64,000 bases of DNA from Caulobacter sp. (GCA_021741355.1 JAIOXZ010000004.1:62001-126000); one strand, 5' to 3'. Positions 52,707 through 61,936 are shown, counted from the stretch's first letter. Numbers and translations: made by a program. The notes: a model not told the origin generated them from the letters alone.

Positions 52707-52722
52707 TGACTTATATAAGTCA
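52707..52722. promoter_or_regulatory. 16-bp perfect palindrome overlapping a -35
   Basis: TGACTTATATAAGTCA is fully symmetric and overlaps a TTGACT -35-like hexamer at 52706-52711. It sits in an AT-rich island within GC-rich DNA, between the divergent HTH gene and the PIN operon (119 nt before the latter). Best read as the operator of the HTH protein or of the operon's own first gene. Confidence 0.7.
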
Positions 52723-52797
52723 CAACGCCTAGGCTATCGGCTGGGTTTCAAGCGTCGATTCGCGCAGCATTACTTCCGTAAGCCTTTGCTTTTGTTG

Positions 52798-52826
52798 AAA
52801 ATCACATCGAGAATGATGGTGATTTT
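52798..52826. promoter_or_regulatory. Inverted repeat just before the PIN operon start
   Basis: The arms AAAATCAC and GTGATTTT (8 bp, exact) flank a 13-nt spacer and end 14 nt before the ATG at 52841. The octamer GAAAATCA recurs at 56448-56455 inside another perfect repeat, so one protein may bind at both ends of the cargo block. Confidence 0.55.
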
Positions 52827-52840
52827 AGGGAATATGACCG

Positions 52841-53488
52841 ATGGCGACTCTCAAGGGAAAGGCGATCCGCACCAAGGATCTCGATTTGCGCGACACCTTC
52901 TGGCCGGACGCGAAGGATCGGTTCTGGGACCGCAGCAAGATCGATGGCTACACCACGGTCCCCAAGACCATGCCCATGCTTATGCGGGCTATGGATGAGC
53001 TGTCCAAGGGCAAGCCGCTCGGCGCGACCTATTTCGCACTGTGGTGCGCCACCTGGGACAACGGCTTCGTGCGCCTCGGCCGCTCGCCCGATCTGGCTTA
53101 CGCTTCGGGTTTCACCGGTGCGCGCGGCGTCCGCAACTGGCAGGAGCGGATGGAAATCCTGGAGCGCTTCGGCTTCGTCGAAATCCGCGAGAGCGCCGGC
53201 CAGAAGCTGGGGCTCGCCTTCCTGCCCAATCCCAATGTCGTCCTGCTGGGTCTCTGGATGCGCAAGCGCCAGCATACGTCAGGCGTCCTGTCGCCGGCGG
53301 GCCTCGCCGGTTTGCAGGACGCCACCATGAGCGCCTTCATCGAGCGCGCCATTGATATTGGGGCCAACGACGTCGTGGAGGAGCATTCGCGGCTGGTTGC
53401 GCTGGCGGCTGGTCCGCCTGCGACGTCGGCCAAGGCGGCGCCCAGGAAGCGCGCGCCGGCCGCCACGGCCGGCAAGGGGGCTGCGTGA
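52841..53488 (+). CDS. Winged-helix-like protein, first gene of PIN/nuclease operon
   Basis: I do not recognise this 215-residue protein. The middle (ATYFALWCATWDNGFVRLGRSPDLA, then RNWQERMEILERFGFVEI) looks like a winged-helix module with a beta hairpin (IRESAGQKLGLAFLPNP), so DNA or nucleotide sensing is plausible. The C-terminus is a flexible Ala/Lys-rich tail (APRKRAPAATAGKGAA), a common nucleic-acid-binding feature. The stop overlaps the PIN gene start (GTGA), implying coupled synthesis. It may be a repressor acting on the palindromes upstream or a partner of the PIN protein. Confidence 0.65.
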   Translation: MATLKGKAIRTKDLDLRDTFWPDAKDRFWDRSKIDGYTTVPKTMPMLMRAMDELSKGKPLGATYFALWCATWDNGFVRLGRSPDLAYASGFTGARGVRNWQERMEILERFGFVEIRESAGQKLGLAFLPNPNVVLLGLWMRKRQHTSGVLSPAGLAGLQDATMSAFIERAIDIGANDVVEEHSRLVALAAGPPATSAKAAPRKRAPAATAGKGAA

Positions 53489-54021
53489 CGACTGCCGCCG
53501 TTCTCGACGCTGATGTGCTCTACCCGATGATGCTGCACGACACCTTGCTGCGCGCAGCGGCGGCGGGCTGCTTTCGCATGCACTGGTCGGAGCAGATCCT
53601 CGACGAGGTCACACGCAATCTGGTTGAGACTTACGGGATGGAACCGGCCAAGGCGGCGGCGCTGCGCCAAGCCATGGCGACCGCCTTTCCAGACGCCGAT
53701 GTGCAAGGCTGGGAGCCGTTGGAAGCGCAGATGGCCAACGACCCGAAGGACCGGCATGTCGCCGCGGCGGCGGTTGTGGCTGAGGCGACCGTCATCGTCA
53801 CCTCTAACCTGCGGCACTTCCAAGCCTTGCCTGAGGGCGTGGTGGCGCTTTCGCCCGACCAGTTCCTTCAGAGGCTCGCCGAGGAGGAGCCGGAACGCCT
53901 GAGGGCAGCTCTGGAGGCTCAGGTCCGCGCCTATCGGCGGCCGCCGGTGACCCTAGTCGAGCTTTTGGAGCGGCTGGCGATTGTAGCGCCGACGTTCGCC
54001 GCGAAGATGGCGTCGCAGTGA
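53485..54021 (+). CDS. PIN-domain ribonuclease (VapC-like toxin class)
   Basis: This 178-residue PIN protein has the acidic ligands in VLDADVLYP (Asp), SEQILDEVTRNL (Glu), ANDPKDRHVAAAAVV (Asp pair) and VTSNLRHF. This subgroup, starting with LDADVLYPMMLHDTLLRAA, is usually encoded next to an excisionase-type HTH antitoxin; here that antitoxin-like gene is divergent rather than in the operon. It probably cleaves tRNA or mRNA. It overlaps both neighbours by 4 nt (GTGA at each side), so the three proteins are made together. Confidence 0.85.
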   Translation: MTTAAVLDADVLYPMMLHDTLLRAAAAGCFRMHWSEQILDEVTRNLVETYGMEPAKAAALRQAMATAFPDADVQGWEPLEAQMANDPKDRHVAAAAVVAEATVIVTSNLRHFQALPEGVVALSPDQFLQRLAEEEPERLRAALEAQVRAYRRPPVTLVELLERLAIVAPTFAAKMASQ

Positions 54022-54956
54022 CTCAGAATCGAGCAGAGCCGAGCTGGCGAGCGTTCGAGGCCGCTGTCGCCCAGTTCTTGGCGGCGTTGGAGCCTGGCGC
54101 CTCTGTTCTGCACGACGTCCGTACGCCCGACCTCGACACTGGTCTCCCGCGTCAGCGGGACGTTTGGATCGAGACCGCTTTGTTCGGCGGACTGTTCAGG
54201 CTGAAGATTTTGGTGAGCTGTAAGCGCAAGACGCGGCGGTTAAGCCAGCAGGACATCGACGCCTTTGCTGGCGAACTCCGAAGTTCAGACGCGCATAAGG
54301 GCGTCCTCTACGCCCACGGCGGCTTTTCCAAGAGCGCCTTGGCGAAGGCCGCGCGGCTCGGCGTGTCCTGCTGCCGGCTATTCGAAGACAGTCCGGCCGA
54401 GCTTCCCCAGCACCTCGTTTTTGAAGCTTACGCCTTTCGGGAACGGTCGCGCATCGAGGCCTTCGGTGTCGACGACGACGGTGTCGTCGCCCTGCTGAAC
54501 GAGCCTCTTCTAGACGACCCAGGGCAACGCACGGTGCTCCGCGCGTTGGTCGATGATTACGAGGCAAAGCGGCAGGAAGCGATGGCGAGCGTCAGCACGG
54601 CCAACATCCCGGGATGGACGGGAGAGCTGCGGCATCTCCGCGAGGACGGCGAGGCCGTGATGCTAACCCTCATCGCGGGCTGGTCCGTCTATCGCGCCCG
54701 GCGCGAGGCCTGGCTAGTCAACGGCTCATACTCATTCACCGAAGGTGTCTTCGCTGGAGCGATGAGCACGCCGTGGATGGATCAGCAGGAAGCCCATCCT
54801 GGCCCGAGCTGGGAAGCGATTGAGGTCGAGAACATAGGGCTTGGTCCACAGATCCGCATGTTCTCGCACGGTGGCGATCTGGTGGGGCAGATCGAAGCCC
54901 ATTTCCGTCGCCTTGCGACAGGCCAACCTGGTCTGGACGCCTCGGTGGCGTCGTAG
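54018..54956 (+). CDS. Mrr-like restriction endonuclease-fold protein
   Basis: This 312-residue protein has an N-terminal PD-(D/E)xK core: QRDVWIE with Asp48, then KILVSCKRKTRRLSQQDIDAFAGEL, where Ser67-Cys68-Lys69 occupies the usual (E/Q)xK place. The SQQDIDAFAGELR helix after it is typical of the Mrr branch. The Ser substitution may weaken metal binding. The C-terminal half (from about residue 140) is an unrecognised alpha/beta domain. The GTG start is coupled to the PIN gene. A DNA-cleaving partner to an RNA-cleaving PIN protein suggests a combined abortive-infection or restriction role. Confidence 0.7.
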   Translation: MTQNRAEPSWRAFEAAVAQFLAALEPGASVLHDVRTPDLDTGLPRQRDVWIETALFGGLFRLKILVSCKRKTRRLSQQDIDAFAGELRSSDAHKGVLYAHGGFSKSALAKAARLGVSCCRLFEDSPAELPQHLVFEAYAFRERSRIEAFGVDDDGVVALLNEPLLDDPGQRTVLRALVDDYEAKRQEAMASVSTANIPGWTGELRHLREDGEAVMLTLIAGWSVYRARREAWLVNGSYSFTEGVFAGAMSTPWMDQQEAHPGPSWEAIEVENIGLGPQIRMFSHGGDLVGQIEAHFRRLATGQPGLDASVAS

Positions 54957-55004
54957 AACGGTCGGTCATTCCTCCGAGCTTGAGCCCGGAATAGCCTCGC
55001 TTGT

Positions 55005-56354
55005 ATGGACGCGCCACGAATCAGGCCCATCGCCGAGGAAGATCTAGACCACGTCATACAGGCGGCTGGAGGGCGCCGGGCTCACCCCGACGCCTCAAGG
55101 CGGACCCAGGTTGGCGCGGACTATTTGATGGGTGACGCGATAATCGAGCTCAAGGCGCTCGATGAAGACGGACTCGACAAACCTGAACGACGGCAAAAAC
55201 TTGCAGATCTGTTTCGGCACTATCAGCCTGACAGGCCCGTAATAGTCCTTGATCCTCGGGAGTTGCCCGATGAAGGACTGCGCCAGTACAAGACGATCAT
55301 GCAGGGGCCGATCAAGAATGGGATCGCTCACGCAAAGAAGCAGTTGCGTCAGTCTCGGGTCGAGCACATAGACGCTAAATGTTCTGTCTTGTTCCTGATC
55401 AACAACAGCTATGCGGCGCTAACACATGAAGAGCTGCTCGCTCTCGCCACCGAGCGCGCTCAAAATGACACCAGCCAAATTGACGTCGTAGTCGTGGCGG
55501 GCTGCTATTTTCATAGCGATAGTTTCGATAGCTACTGTCTTTGGCCGATTGACCAAGCAGTCATTCACCCAGAGCGACCCTTTGCTGCCTATGAGGCGCT
55601 GCGCAAAGCCTGGCTCGCGCTTTCCGAACGGTTCATGACCGATCTGATCCAGGGGGTGGCCGGTTCCAAGGGACCCGTGGTCGACGCCAGCTTCACCTTG
55701 GACGGCGTCACCTATGTCAAACCGGCGCCGCCCATAGGTGGGCAGTCCCAATTTTTCGTCGGAGGACGGCCGAGGAAAAACTCGTCAGGGCTGGAAAGTT
55801 GCCCGCCCGTCGCGACGACGTTTCCGGAACTCTCGCGAACTGAATGGAATCGGCTTCGGCCAGTGCTTGCCGATCCGGAAGGGGTATTTAGCTCCTATGA
55901 GGCATGGCTTGCTTTTCGCGGCCGAGCCGCAGACAGCCATAGGCCTCTGAAGCCGTTTGTAGCCGTCCCCGTCGGACGCGGCAGCTTCGAGGCGTGGCGG
56001 CGTCGGCATCATGCCGAATCGAGCATCGCGTCCTTGATGGCCCATGCGAACGACCGCTTCGACCGCACCGTCCACCAACTGATTGACGCCGCCACAGAAT
56101 GGGTCGAGGGAACGCCGCTCCCGAGCCGTGCCATGATGGTCCTGACAGAGATCATCGGCCAGGATCAGGCGAATGATATTTCGCACATTGCGGTTATTGA
56201 GGCGAAGCGCGGACGCGAACCCACCGCTCGTCCCCTGCTGAGCAACATCCAGATGTTTCACGAATATGGCGTAGCTGTCGCCGCGGCCTACGCCGTGGCT
56301 GAGGGAATCACGACGGTGCTCTGGCAGCACGACAAACGCCATGCTTGGTACTAG
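55005..56354 (+). CDS. Unknown protein with N-terminal PD-(D/E)xK-like motif
   Basis: I do not recognise this 449-residue protein as a family. Near the N-terminus it reads GADYLMGDAIIELKAL, where Asp44, Glu48 and Lys50 (or Asp39) could form a nuclease site. A central segment IDAKCSVLFLINNSYAALTHEELLALA looks like a Rossmann-type strand-helix unit, and the C-terminal third (IGQDQANDISHIAVIEAKRG) contains a second possible ExK. It starts 48 nt after the Mrr-like gene on the same strand. Base composition is clearly lower in GC than neighbours, a sign of recent transfer. A defence-associated nuclease is a reasonable guess only. Confidence 0.65.
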   Translation: MDAPRIRPIAEEDLDHVIQAAGGRRAHPDASRRTQVGADYLMGDAIIELKALDEDGLDKPERRQKLADLFRHYQPDRPVIVLDPRELPDEGLRQYKTIMQGPIKNGIAHAKKQLRQSRVEHIDAKCSVLFLINNSYAALTHEELLALATERAQNDTSQIDVVVVAGCYFHSDSFDSYCLWPIDQAVIHPERPFAAYEALRKAWLALSERFMTDLIQGVAGSKGPVVDASFTLDGVTYVKPAPPIGGQSQFFVGGRPRKNSSGLESCPPVATTFPELSRTEWNRLRPVLADPEGVFSSYEAWLAFRGRAADSHRPLKPFVAVPVGRGSFEAWRRRHHAESSIASLMAHANDRFDRTVHQLIDAATEWVEGTPLPSRAMMVLTEIIGQDQANDISHIAVIEAKRGREPTARPLLSNIQMFHEYGVAVAAAYAVAEGITTVLWQHDKRHAWY

Positions 56355-56914
56355 CCAGTGGGGTGGCTACGCCTGAGTAGCTCACCCTCGATCCGAAACG
56401 GACCTACACAGCTCCTGCACAGGCCAATTTTTCTTGATTTTCCCTACGAAAATCAGTATCTTAGTATATCCTGATCTCCCGCAAGGGGAGGGAGGTCGTT
56501 CACAGGAGGACATGTCCTCGTGTGGACACGTAAACCCCACCGCCACCGGCCATTTCGGGTGTCTTATCAGGTGGAGGCCTTGCGGTGCCTTGGGCTTGCT
56601 GAGGCGCGGGCGCGAACGATCTTCATACCGGAATTGGTGAGCGTCTGACTGTTCAGTATGCCATCAAGACCCGCGGCAACCGTTCCAAACTTCACCGGCG
56701 AGAGCGCGCGCCATCCCTGGGTCGTCCGATATCTGTAGGCATTGTTCGGACAAGGCCCTGATGCGCCAAGAAGCCCGCCCTGTGCGACCCCAGCCGAGAG
56801 CCCGTAAACTTGCGCGTTTCCTGCCTTTGACAAGGATGCCTACGCTGAGTCGTAAGCCTGCCATCCTGCTTCCAATCGCTGGGACCGGAGCAGGCAGTCA
56901 GTGGAGTACACACG
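56355..56914. other. 560-nt AT-richer intergenic region with palindromes
   Basis: No secure gene. It contains the perfect repeat TGATTTTC-CCTAC-GAAAATCA (56435-56455), promoter-like AT-rich sequence to 56475, a CTCCC-GCAA-GGGAG hairpin, and a 14-bp palindrome GAGGACATGTCCTC (56506-56519) followed by GTGTGGACACG, related to the motifs around parA. A minus-strand frame (56567-56833, 88 codons) is weakly plausible but unrecognised. Confidence 0.5.
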
Positions 56915-57181
56915 ATGTTTGAAGGCGCGCCGATGCCATCCCGTTTTCTGCGAACTTCCGAAGCTGGACGGTTTTTGGGGATTTCCGGCCGGACCCTGGA
57001 GAAGCACCGCACCTATGGCACGGGCCCGACCTACCGAAAGATCGGCGGGCGTGTGGTCTATTCAATCGGCGACCTGCAGACCTGGGCCGATCGTGGCGTG
57101 CAGTCGTCGACGTCCGATCCCGGCCGTGGTCAGGTACATCCGGCGCGGTCGCTCGAAGACGGGCGACACAGTCATTCCTAG
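56915..57181 (+). CDS. AlpA-like helix-turn-helix regulator
   Basis: This small protein (82-88 residues) has an excisionase/AlpA-type winged HTH: FLRTSEAGRFLGISGRTLEKHR, then YRKIGGRVVYSIGDLQTWAD. Such proteins are found on alphaproteobacterial integrative elements next to parA or the replication region and regulate element genes or excision. The start may be ATG 56915 or ATG 56933; the latter begins at the conserved part (MPSRFLRTSEAG) and follows GAAGG. It converges on the partition pair. Confidence 0.82.
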   Translation: MFEGAPMPSRFLRTSEAGRFLGISGRTLEKHRTYGTGPTYRKIGGRVVYSIGDLQTWADRGVQSSTSDPGRGQVHPARSLEDGRHSHS

Positions 57182-57227
57182 ATCGCGGTATCCCAACGGT
57201 TTTCGCTGAGCACGGCGGGTGCGTAAG

Positions 57228-57255
57228 CAGGTTCACATGTGGACAGGTGAACCTG
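57228..57255. repeat. Inverted repeat at the end of the partition pair
   Basis: The arms CAGGTTCAC and GTGAACCTG are exact reverse complements around a 10-nt spacer ATGTGGACAG. The CACATGTGGAC core recurs in variant form at 56506-56530, 57534-57547 (GTGGAC-CT-GTCCAC, perfect), 57567-57580 and 58190-58230, all within 1.7 kb around parA and not noticed elsewhere in the window. They are candidates for a centromere or for operator sites of the ribbon-helix-helix protein. Confidence 0.6.
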
Positions 57256-57516
57256 TCAGCGCTCACCGAACGGGTGCTTGCCGTATTTTCTCATGAGGTC
57301 GTCAAAGGCTTCGCCCATCAGCGCTTGGAGGCTGCTCTCCTGTTCCAGCGCCAGCAGATGCAGCGCGCGGCTCGCTTCGGGGCTGAAGTAGCCGCTCACT
57401 GCCTTCTTTCCCGCCCTTGCCGCGCTCCTGGACGCGCCAGCAACTGGGCTAGCCGTCTCTTGGGCGGCGGACTCGCGCGCAACCCGCTCTGATTTGATCG
57501 CGGAAAAACGGCTCAC
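57256..57516 (-). CDS. Ribbon-helix-helix centromere-binding-like partner of ParA
   Basis: This 86-residue protein has an Arg/Ala-rich flexible N-terminus and a C-terminal ribbon-helix-helix unit (KKAVSGYFSPEASRALHLLALEQ then SLQALMGEAFDDLMRKYGK). Its GTG start overlaps the parA stop by 4 nt (GTGA at 57516-57513); the longer frame to 57579 would overlap parA by 67 nt and is rejected. A small RHH protein coupled behind a ParA ATPase is the layout of type Ib partition systems (ParA-ParG/Omega type), so it probably binds the nearby palindromes and stimulates ParA. Confidence 0.8.
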   Translation of the reverse strand: MSRFSAIKSERVARESAAQETASPVAGASRSAARAGKKAVSGYFSPEASRALHLLALEQESSLQALMGEAFDDLMRKYGKHPFGER

Positions 57517-58193
57517 GCGGGCGTTCCAGAAGTGTGGACCTGTCCACGCACGGACAACCCAAGGCGTCCACATGTCCACGCCCAGAGTGCCGCGACCTCC
57601 CCGGCGGCTTTCCCGTTCGGGTCGTAGTCGGACGCGGTGCGGCCCTGGGCCGTGCTGTGATGGTAGGCCGCGCGTTCGGGAAGAACCACTGGCGCGATGT
57701 CGAGGCCGAAGCCGCCGGCCTCAGAACCGCCGATCAGATCCTCCGCTTCGCGGTAAATCAGCGGCGCGCGAGGCGGGCCTGCGGTGAATACGACAAACGC
57801 GGGTTTTCGGCTTCCCCTCACAAGTTCGGCCGTCGCCTCAATGGCCGCCAGATCAAACGCTCTTGGCCGGCAAGGAATTAGGATCAAATCGGCCAGCTTC
57901 GCCGCCTGCCGCGCCATGGCATCGGCGTGTGGAGGGGTGTCGATCACGGCCAGGTCGGCGCCGAGTTCCTCCGCCTTGCTCAGCTTGGTCGCGAGCAGGG
58001 ATGGAGCGCCGCAATCGATGACTTCTGGCTCTCGACCGTCACGCCATTGGCTCCATCGGCTGGCAGTGGCCTGCGGGTCAGTATCGATGATCAGCGAGAT
58101 GTAGGACGCTGCTGCCGCCGCGGCTGCCAGGTGGATCGCCAGCGTCGTTTTGCCGGCTCCGCCCTTCTGACTGATGATCGCTATTGTAAGCAC
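57513..58193 (-). CDS. parA: ParA-family partition ATPase
   Basis: This 226-residue Walker-type ATPase has the deviant Walker A SQKGGAGKTTLAIHLA, LIIDTDPQATAS (Walker A') and LAVIDTPPHAD (Walker B). It lacks an N-terminal HTH, as in small type Ib ParA. The GTG at 58193 is chosen since TGGAGG lies 5 nt upstream; the ATG at 58217 leaves no ribosome site. It should move the excised circular or replicating form of the island together with the RHH protein encoded by the coupled gene downstream. Possession of a partition system suggests the island can exist extrachromosomally. Confidence 0.9.
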   Translation of the reverse strand: MLTIAIISQKGGAGKTTLAIHLAAAAAAASYISLIIDTDPQATASRWSQWRDGREPEVIDCGAPSLLATKLSKAEELGADLAVIDTPPHADAMARQAAKLADLILIPCRPRAFDLAAIEATAELVRGSRKPAFVVFTAGPPRAPLIYREAEDLIGGSEAGGFGLDIAPVVLPERAAYHHSTAQGRTASDYDPNGKAAGEVAALWAWTCGRLGLSVRGQVHTSGTPA

Positions 58194-58343
58194 GTGAACC
58201 TCCACACACGGGGGCATGTGAACATGTCCTCGTCGGCGCGCCAGTTGATCGGCCCGACCGTCGAACTATGTCGTGGGTTCGGATAGAAATCGGATGGTTT
58301 GCCCCCGCGCCTCCGGCGGACGCGTAGCCTTATTCACCCCCAC

Positions 58344-59405
58344 CTAGGCGACGCGCGCGGCGGCGATGGCGTGAAGAGCCTCCGGCTTCAGGTGCGTGTA
58401 ACGACGCAGCATTTTCCAATCCTTGTGGCCAGTGACGAGCGCCACTTGTTCAATGGCAAACCCCGCCTCGAACAGGCGGCTGGTCCCCTCGTGCCGCAGG
58501 TCGTGGAAGTGCAGGTCCTTGATCGCCAGATCCTTGCAGGCGCGCGTGAACGCGGTGCCGGCCGATTTGTGGGCATAGGGAAAAATGCGATCGTCTTCGT
58601 TGCCTCGAATCGCGCGCTGCTCCTCGATCAGCACCAGCCCATCGTAACCGGAGACCGACAACAGCGGGATGCGCTGGTCGTTCCCCTTCTTCTCCCGTGG
58701 ATCCTTACGATCCCGGATCGTCAGCATCTTTGTCCGCTCGTTCAGATCACTCCAGGTGACCCTGCAGATCTCCTCCTGGCGCATCGCCGTCGCTACGGCG
58801 AATTTGATGATGCGGCCCATCGGAATGAATTGGCGGGAATTCCCGTCGAAATGGGCCACAAGCCTTGCAAGCTCTTCGTCGGTGGGGCGCCGGTCTCGCT
58901 CCTGGCCCTTGCCAACCAGCCCGAGGCGTTTGAGCGCAATCCTAGCTAAGTCGACCGGCTCGACGCGCACCGGGAGACCGTGAACGGCCGCGGCGTGCGA
59001 TAGCACCAGCTTGATCATGCCGATGTCGATGCTGAGCGTCATTGGCCCGGCGCCTTCGGCTGCCCTCTCGCGCCCGAACTTGAGCAGCTGCTCGCGATCC
59101 AACTCCACCATGTTTCGTTTGCCCAATCGGCGCTTCAACATCGCAAGCGTGGCGTCCTTTGAACGCCGCGGCGGTTTGCCCACTTCAGTCATGTCTGCGA
59201 TATGGAGGTCGATCAGGTCGGCGAAAGTTTGAAGCTTGCCGACCTTTGACAGGGTCGGGGTTTCTCCGCGATCGATCTGACGCTCCGCATCGACGCCCCA
59301 TTTCTTGGCGTCCTCATAGCGGATGAAGGTCTCGCTTACCGCTCGGCCTTTGCGTCGGACCTGGACGCGCCAGGCACCGGATTTTTGTTTTCGGATCGAT
59401 GCCAA
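58344..59405 (-). CDS. Tyrosine site-specific integrase of the island
   Basis: This 353-residue tyrosine recombinase has an N-terminal SAM-like/arm-binding start (MASIRKQKSGAWRVQVRRKGR) and a catalytic domain with Arg (AVATAMRQEEICRVTW), HxxR (HFHDLRHEGTSRLFEAG), His/Trp (TGHKDWKML) and the nucleophile Tyr (RRYTHL). It begins with TTG at 59405, 112 nt from dusA and divergent from it, the arrangement of dusA-specific integrases. It would catalyse integration and excision at an attachment site in the 5' end of dusA. All catalytic residues are present, so the element may still be excisable. Confidence 0.92.
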   Translation of the reverse strand: MASIRKQKSGAWRVQVRRKGRAVSETFIRYEDAKKWGVDAERQIDRGETPTLSKVGKLQTFADLIDLHIADMTEVGKPPRRSKDATLAMLKRRLGKRNMVELDREQLLKFGRERAAEGAGPMTLSIDIGMIKLVLSHAAAVHGLPVRVEPVDLARIALKRLGLVGKGQERDRRPTDEELARLVAHFDGNSRQFIPMGRIIKFAVATAMRQEEICRVTWSDLNERTKMLTIRDRKDPREKKGNDQRIPLLSVSGYDGLVLIEEQRAIRGNEDDRIFPYAHKSAGTAFTRACKDLAIKDLHFHDLRHEGTSRLFEAGFAIEQVALVTGHKDWKMLRRYTHLKPEALHAIAAARVA

Positions 59406-59517
59406 TTTGGGTGCAAATCCGGTGCAGTGAGATGTCGAAACAGGGCGAAAATCGTCGGGCGATAGCGTAAAAAGGCGTGCACACGCTGCGACTTAACTCT
59501 TTGAGACTACAGGAAAA

Positions 59518-60510
<993 letters not shown>

Positions 60511-60521
60511 GGGACAGGCTC

Positions 60522-60555
60522 AGGGGACACGTACCTGCGGTACATGTCCCCTTTT
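60522..60555. terminator. Terminator hairpin after dusA
   Basis: The 14-nt arms AGGGGACACGTACC and GGTACATGTCCCCT pair at 13 of 14 positions around a TGC loop and are followed by TTT. It ends at the stop of the convergent CoA-transferase gene, so it can serve both. The sequence type resembles dispersed REP-like terminators of alphaproteobacteria. Confidence 0.75.
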
Positions 60556-61936
60556 ACCAGGCCGCCGCGTGCGTCCCCAGCTTCACGCCCGGCAGGCGCC
60601 AATGCGCCGGGGTCGCCGCCATCCGCACCGGCGGGCGCAGGAAGCTCACGGGGCCCCAGCCGCCGTCCTCCTGGATCGTCCAGCCGGTCAGTTCTTCCGC
60701 CGAGAACGGCTGGATGTCCTCGCCGGTCCGCAGCCCCAGGCCGCGCACCCACATCGCGGTGCGGGTCAGGCTGACCCGCACCCGCCAGCTGCCGCCCTCG
60801 ACCGCACGGCGGCGCAGGGCGATCATCGCCCCGAAGGCCGCGAGATAGCCGGTGGTGTAGTCGTTGACCGCGGCCGGGAGCAGAGCGGGCTCCCCGCCCG
60901 CGCCCTGAACGTGCGCCATGCCGCTGACGGTCTGGGCCAGCTGTTCCCAGCCCGGACGGACCGCCCAGTCGCCGTCATGGCCGTAGCAGTTGATCGACAC
61001 ATGGATCAGCCCGGGCCGCAGCGCCGCCAGGGCCTGCGCGCCGAACCCCAGCCGCTCAAGGGCGCCTGAGCGATAGCCCTGCGAGAAGACGTCCGCTTCG
61101 CCCACCAGGTCACGCAGGCGCGCCCGGCCGTCGTCGGTCTTCAGGTCGAGGAAGGCGCAGCGCTTGCCGTGGCCGGTATCGGAGACGAACGGCTCGACGC
61201 TCGGCAGGTCCGGGCCGGAGATGTGCAGGACGTCCGCGCCGTGACCGGCCAGAGCCCGGGCGCAGGCCGGTCCGGCCAGCACGCGGGTCAGGTCCAGCAC
61301 CTTCACGCCCGACAGCGGCGCATCGCCGTCGGTGGGCAACGGGACCGGCGGACCATCGCCGAAACGCGTCACCTCGACCACCGGCGTGGCGGCCAGTCGC
61401 CGCCCCTGGTCTCCGGCGTCCCATTCCTCCGGCGTCCGGACCATCGCCGCGCAGAGCCCCGCCGCCGCGGCCGCCGCCTCGAGGTCCGGCGCGGTCCATC
61501 GGGCGAGGGCGGCGCGCACGCCCTCCGGCGTGTCCTCGCAGCCGAGCAGGTTCAGATGGCCCCGGCTCTCGTCGAAACTGTGGTGGAGATAGACAAACCG
61601 GCCGTCGCCGGTCGGCAGGAAGCCGTTGGCGGCGGTCGGCGGCATCACCCGGCTCGGCGCCCGCGCGGGATCCTCGAACCGCTGGAAAAGGAAGCTGACC
61701 AGGCTGGCGGCGGCCTCGCGCGTGTCGACCGCGACGGCCTGCTGCGCGCCCGTTCGCAGACGCCAGAGCCCGGCCGCTTCAGCGCCCCCGGCCGCCAGCG
61801 CCGCCGCGGCCGCCTCCTCGCCGCGGAACGGGGAGTCGAGCGCCGGCGTCTGCGCCTCGACGCGCGCCTGGCCCCAGTCGCCGCCGGACAGTGCCGCCAG
61901 CTGCGACAGCGCGTCTGGCGCCGGGGTCGTGGTCAT
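60554..61936 (-). CDS. CaiB/BaiF-family CoA-transferase
   Basis: This 460-residue protein contains the type III CoA-transferase fold: VKVLDLTRVLAGPACARALAGHGADVLHI, the FLDLKTDDGRARL segment and DVFSQGYRSGALERLGFGAQAL, all in family order. The catalytic Asp is expected in the VDVF-like position (EADVF). An N-terminal region of about 210 residues carries a partial second copy, as in long members of the family. It moves CoA between organic acids. It overlaps the sulfotransferase gene by 4 nt and lies outside the island. Confidence 0.85.
   Translation of the reverse strand: MTTTPAPDALSQLAALSGGDWGQARVEAQTPALDSPFRGEEAAAAALAAGGAEAAGLWRLRTGAQQAVAVDTREAAASLVSFLFQRFEDPARAPSRVMPPTAANGFLPTGDGRFVYLHHSFDESRGHLNLLGCEDTPEGVRAALARWTAPDLEAAAAAAGLCAAMVRTPEEWDAGDQGRRLAATPVVEVTRFGDGPPVPLPTDGDAPLSGVKVLDLTRVLAGPACARALAGHGADVLHISGPDLPSVEPFVSDTGHGKRCAFLDLKTDDGRARLRDLVGEADVFSQGYRSGALERLGFGAQALAALRPGLIHVSINCYGHDGDWAVRPGWEQLAQTVSGMAHVQGAGGEPALLPAAVNDYTTGYLAAFGAMIALRRRAVEGGSWRVRVSLTRTAMWVRGLGLRTGEDIQPFSAEELTGWTIQEDGGWGPVSFLRPPVRMAATPAHWRLPGVKLGTHAAAW

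Larger units (their letters stand above)
44466..59517. mobile_element. Integrative mobilizable island adjacent to dusA
   Basis: The right end is set by a tyrosine integrase abutting the 5' end of dusA, a well-known integration target. The island carries oriT, mobC, relaxase, DUF736, an AlpA-like regulator, and a parA/ribbon-helix-helix pair. It has no type IV secretion genes, so it would need a helper for transfer. Cargo at 47.3-56.4 kb is defence-like. The left boundary is uncertain: 44466 is the first island-type gene, while the SIR2 and ParB relics at 43.9 and 40.3 kb may be older island sequence. Parts (52.68-52.84, 55.1-56.5 kb) are visibly AT-richer than the flanks. Confidence 0.75.

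Noticed and set aside
56567..56833. 88-codon minus-strand frame in the AT-rich gap
   Set aside because: Composition is plausible but there is no ribosome site, domain or coupling; left as a note in the intergenic entry.
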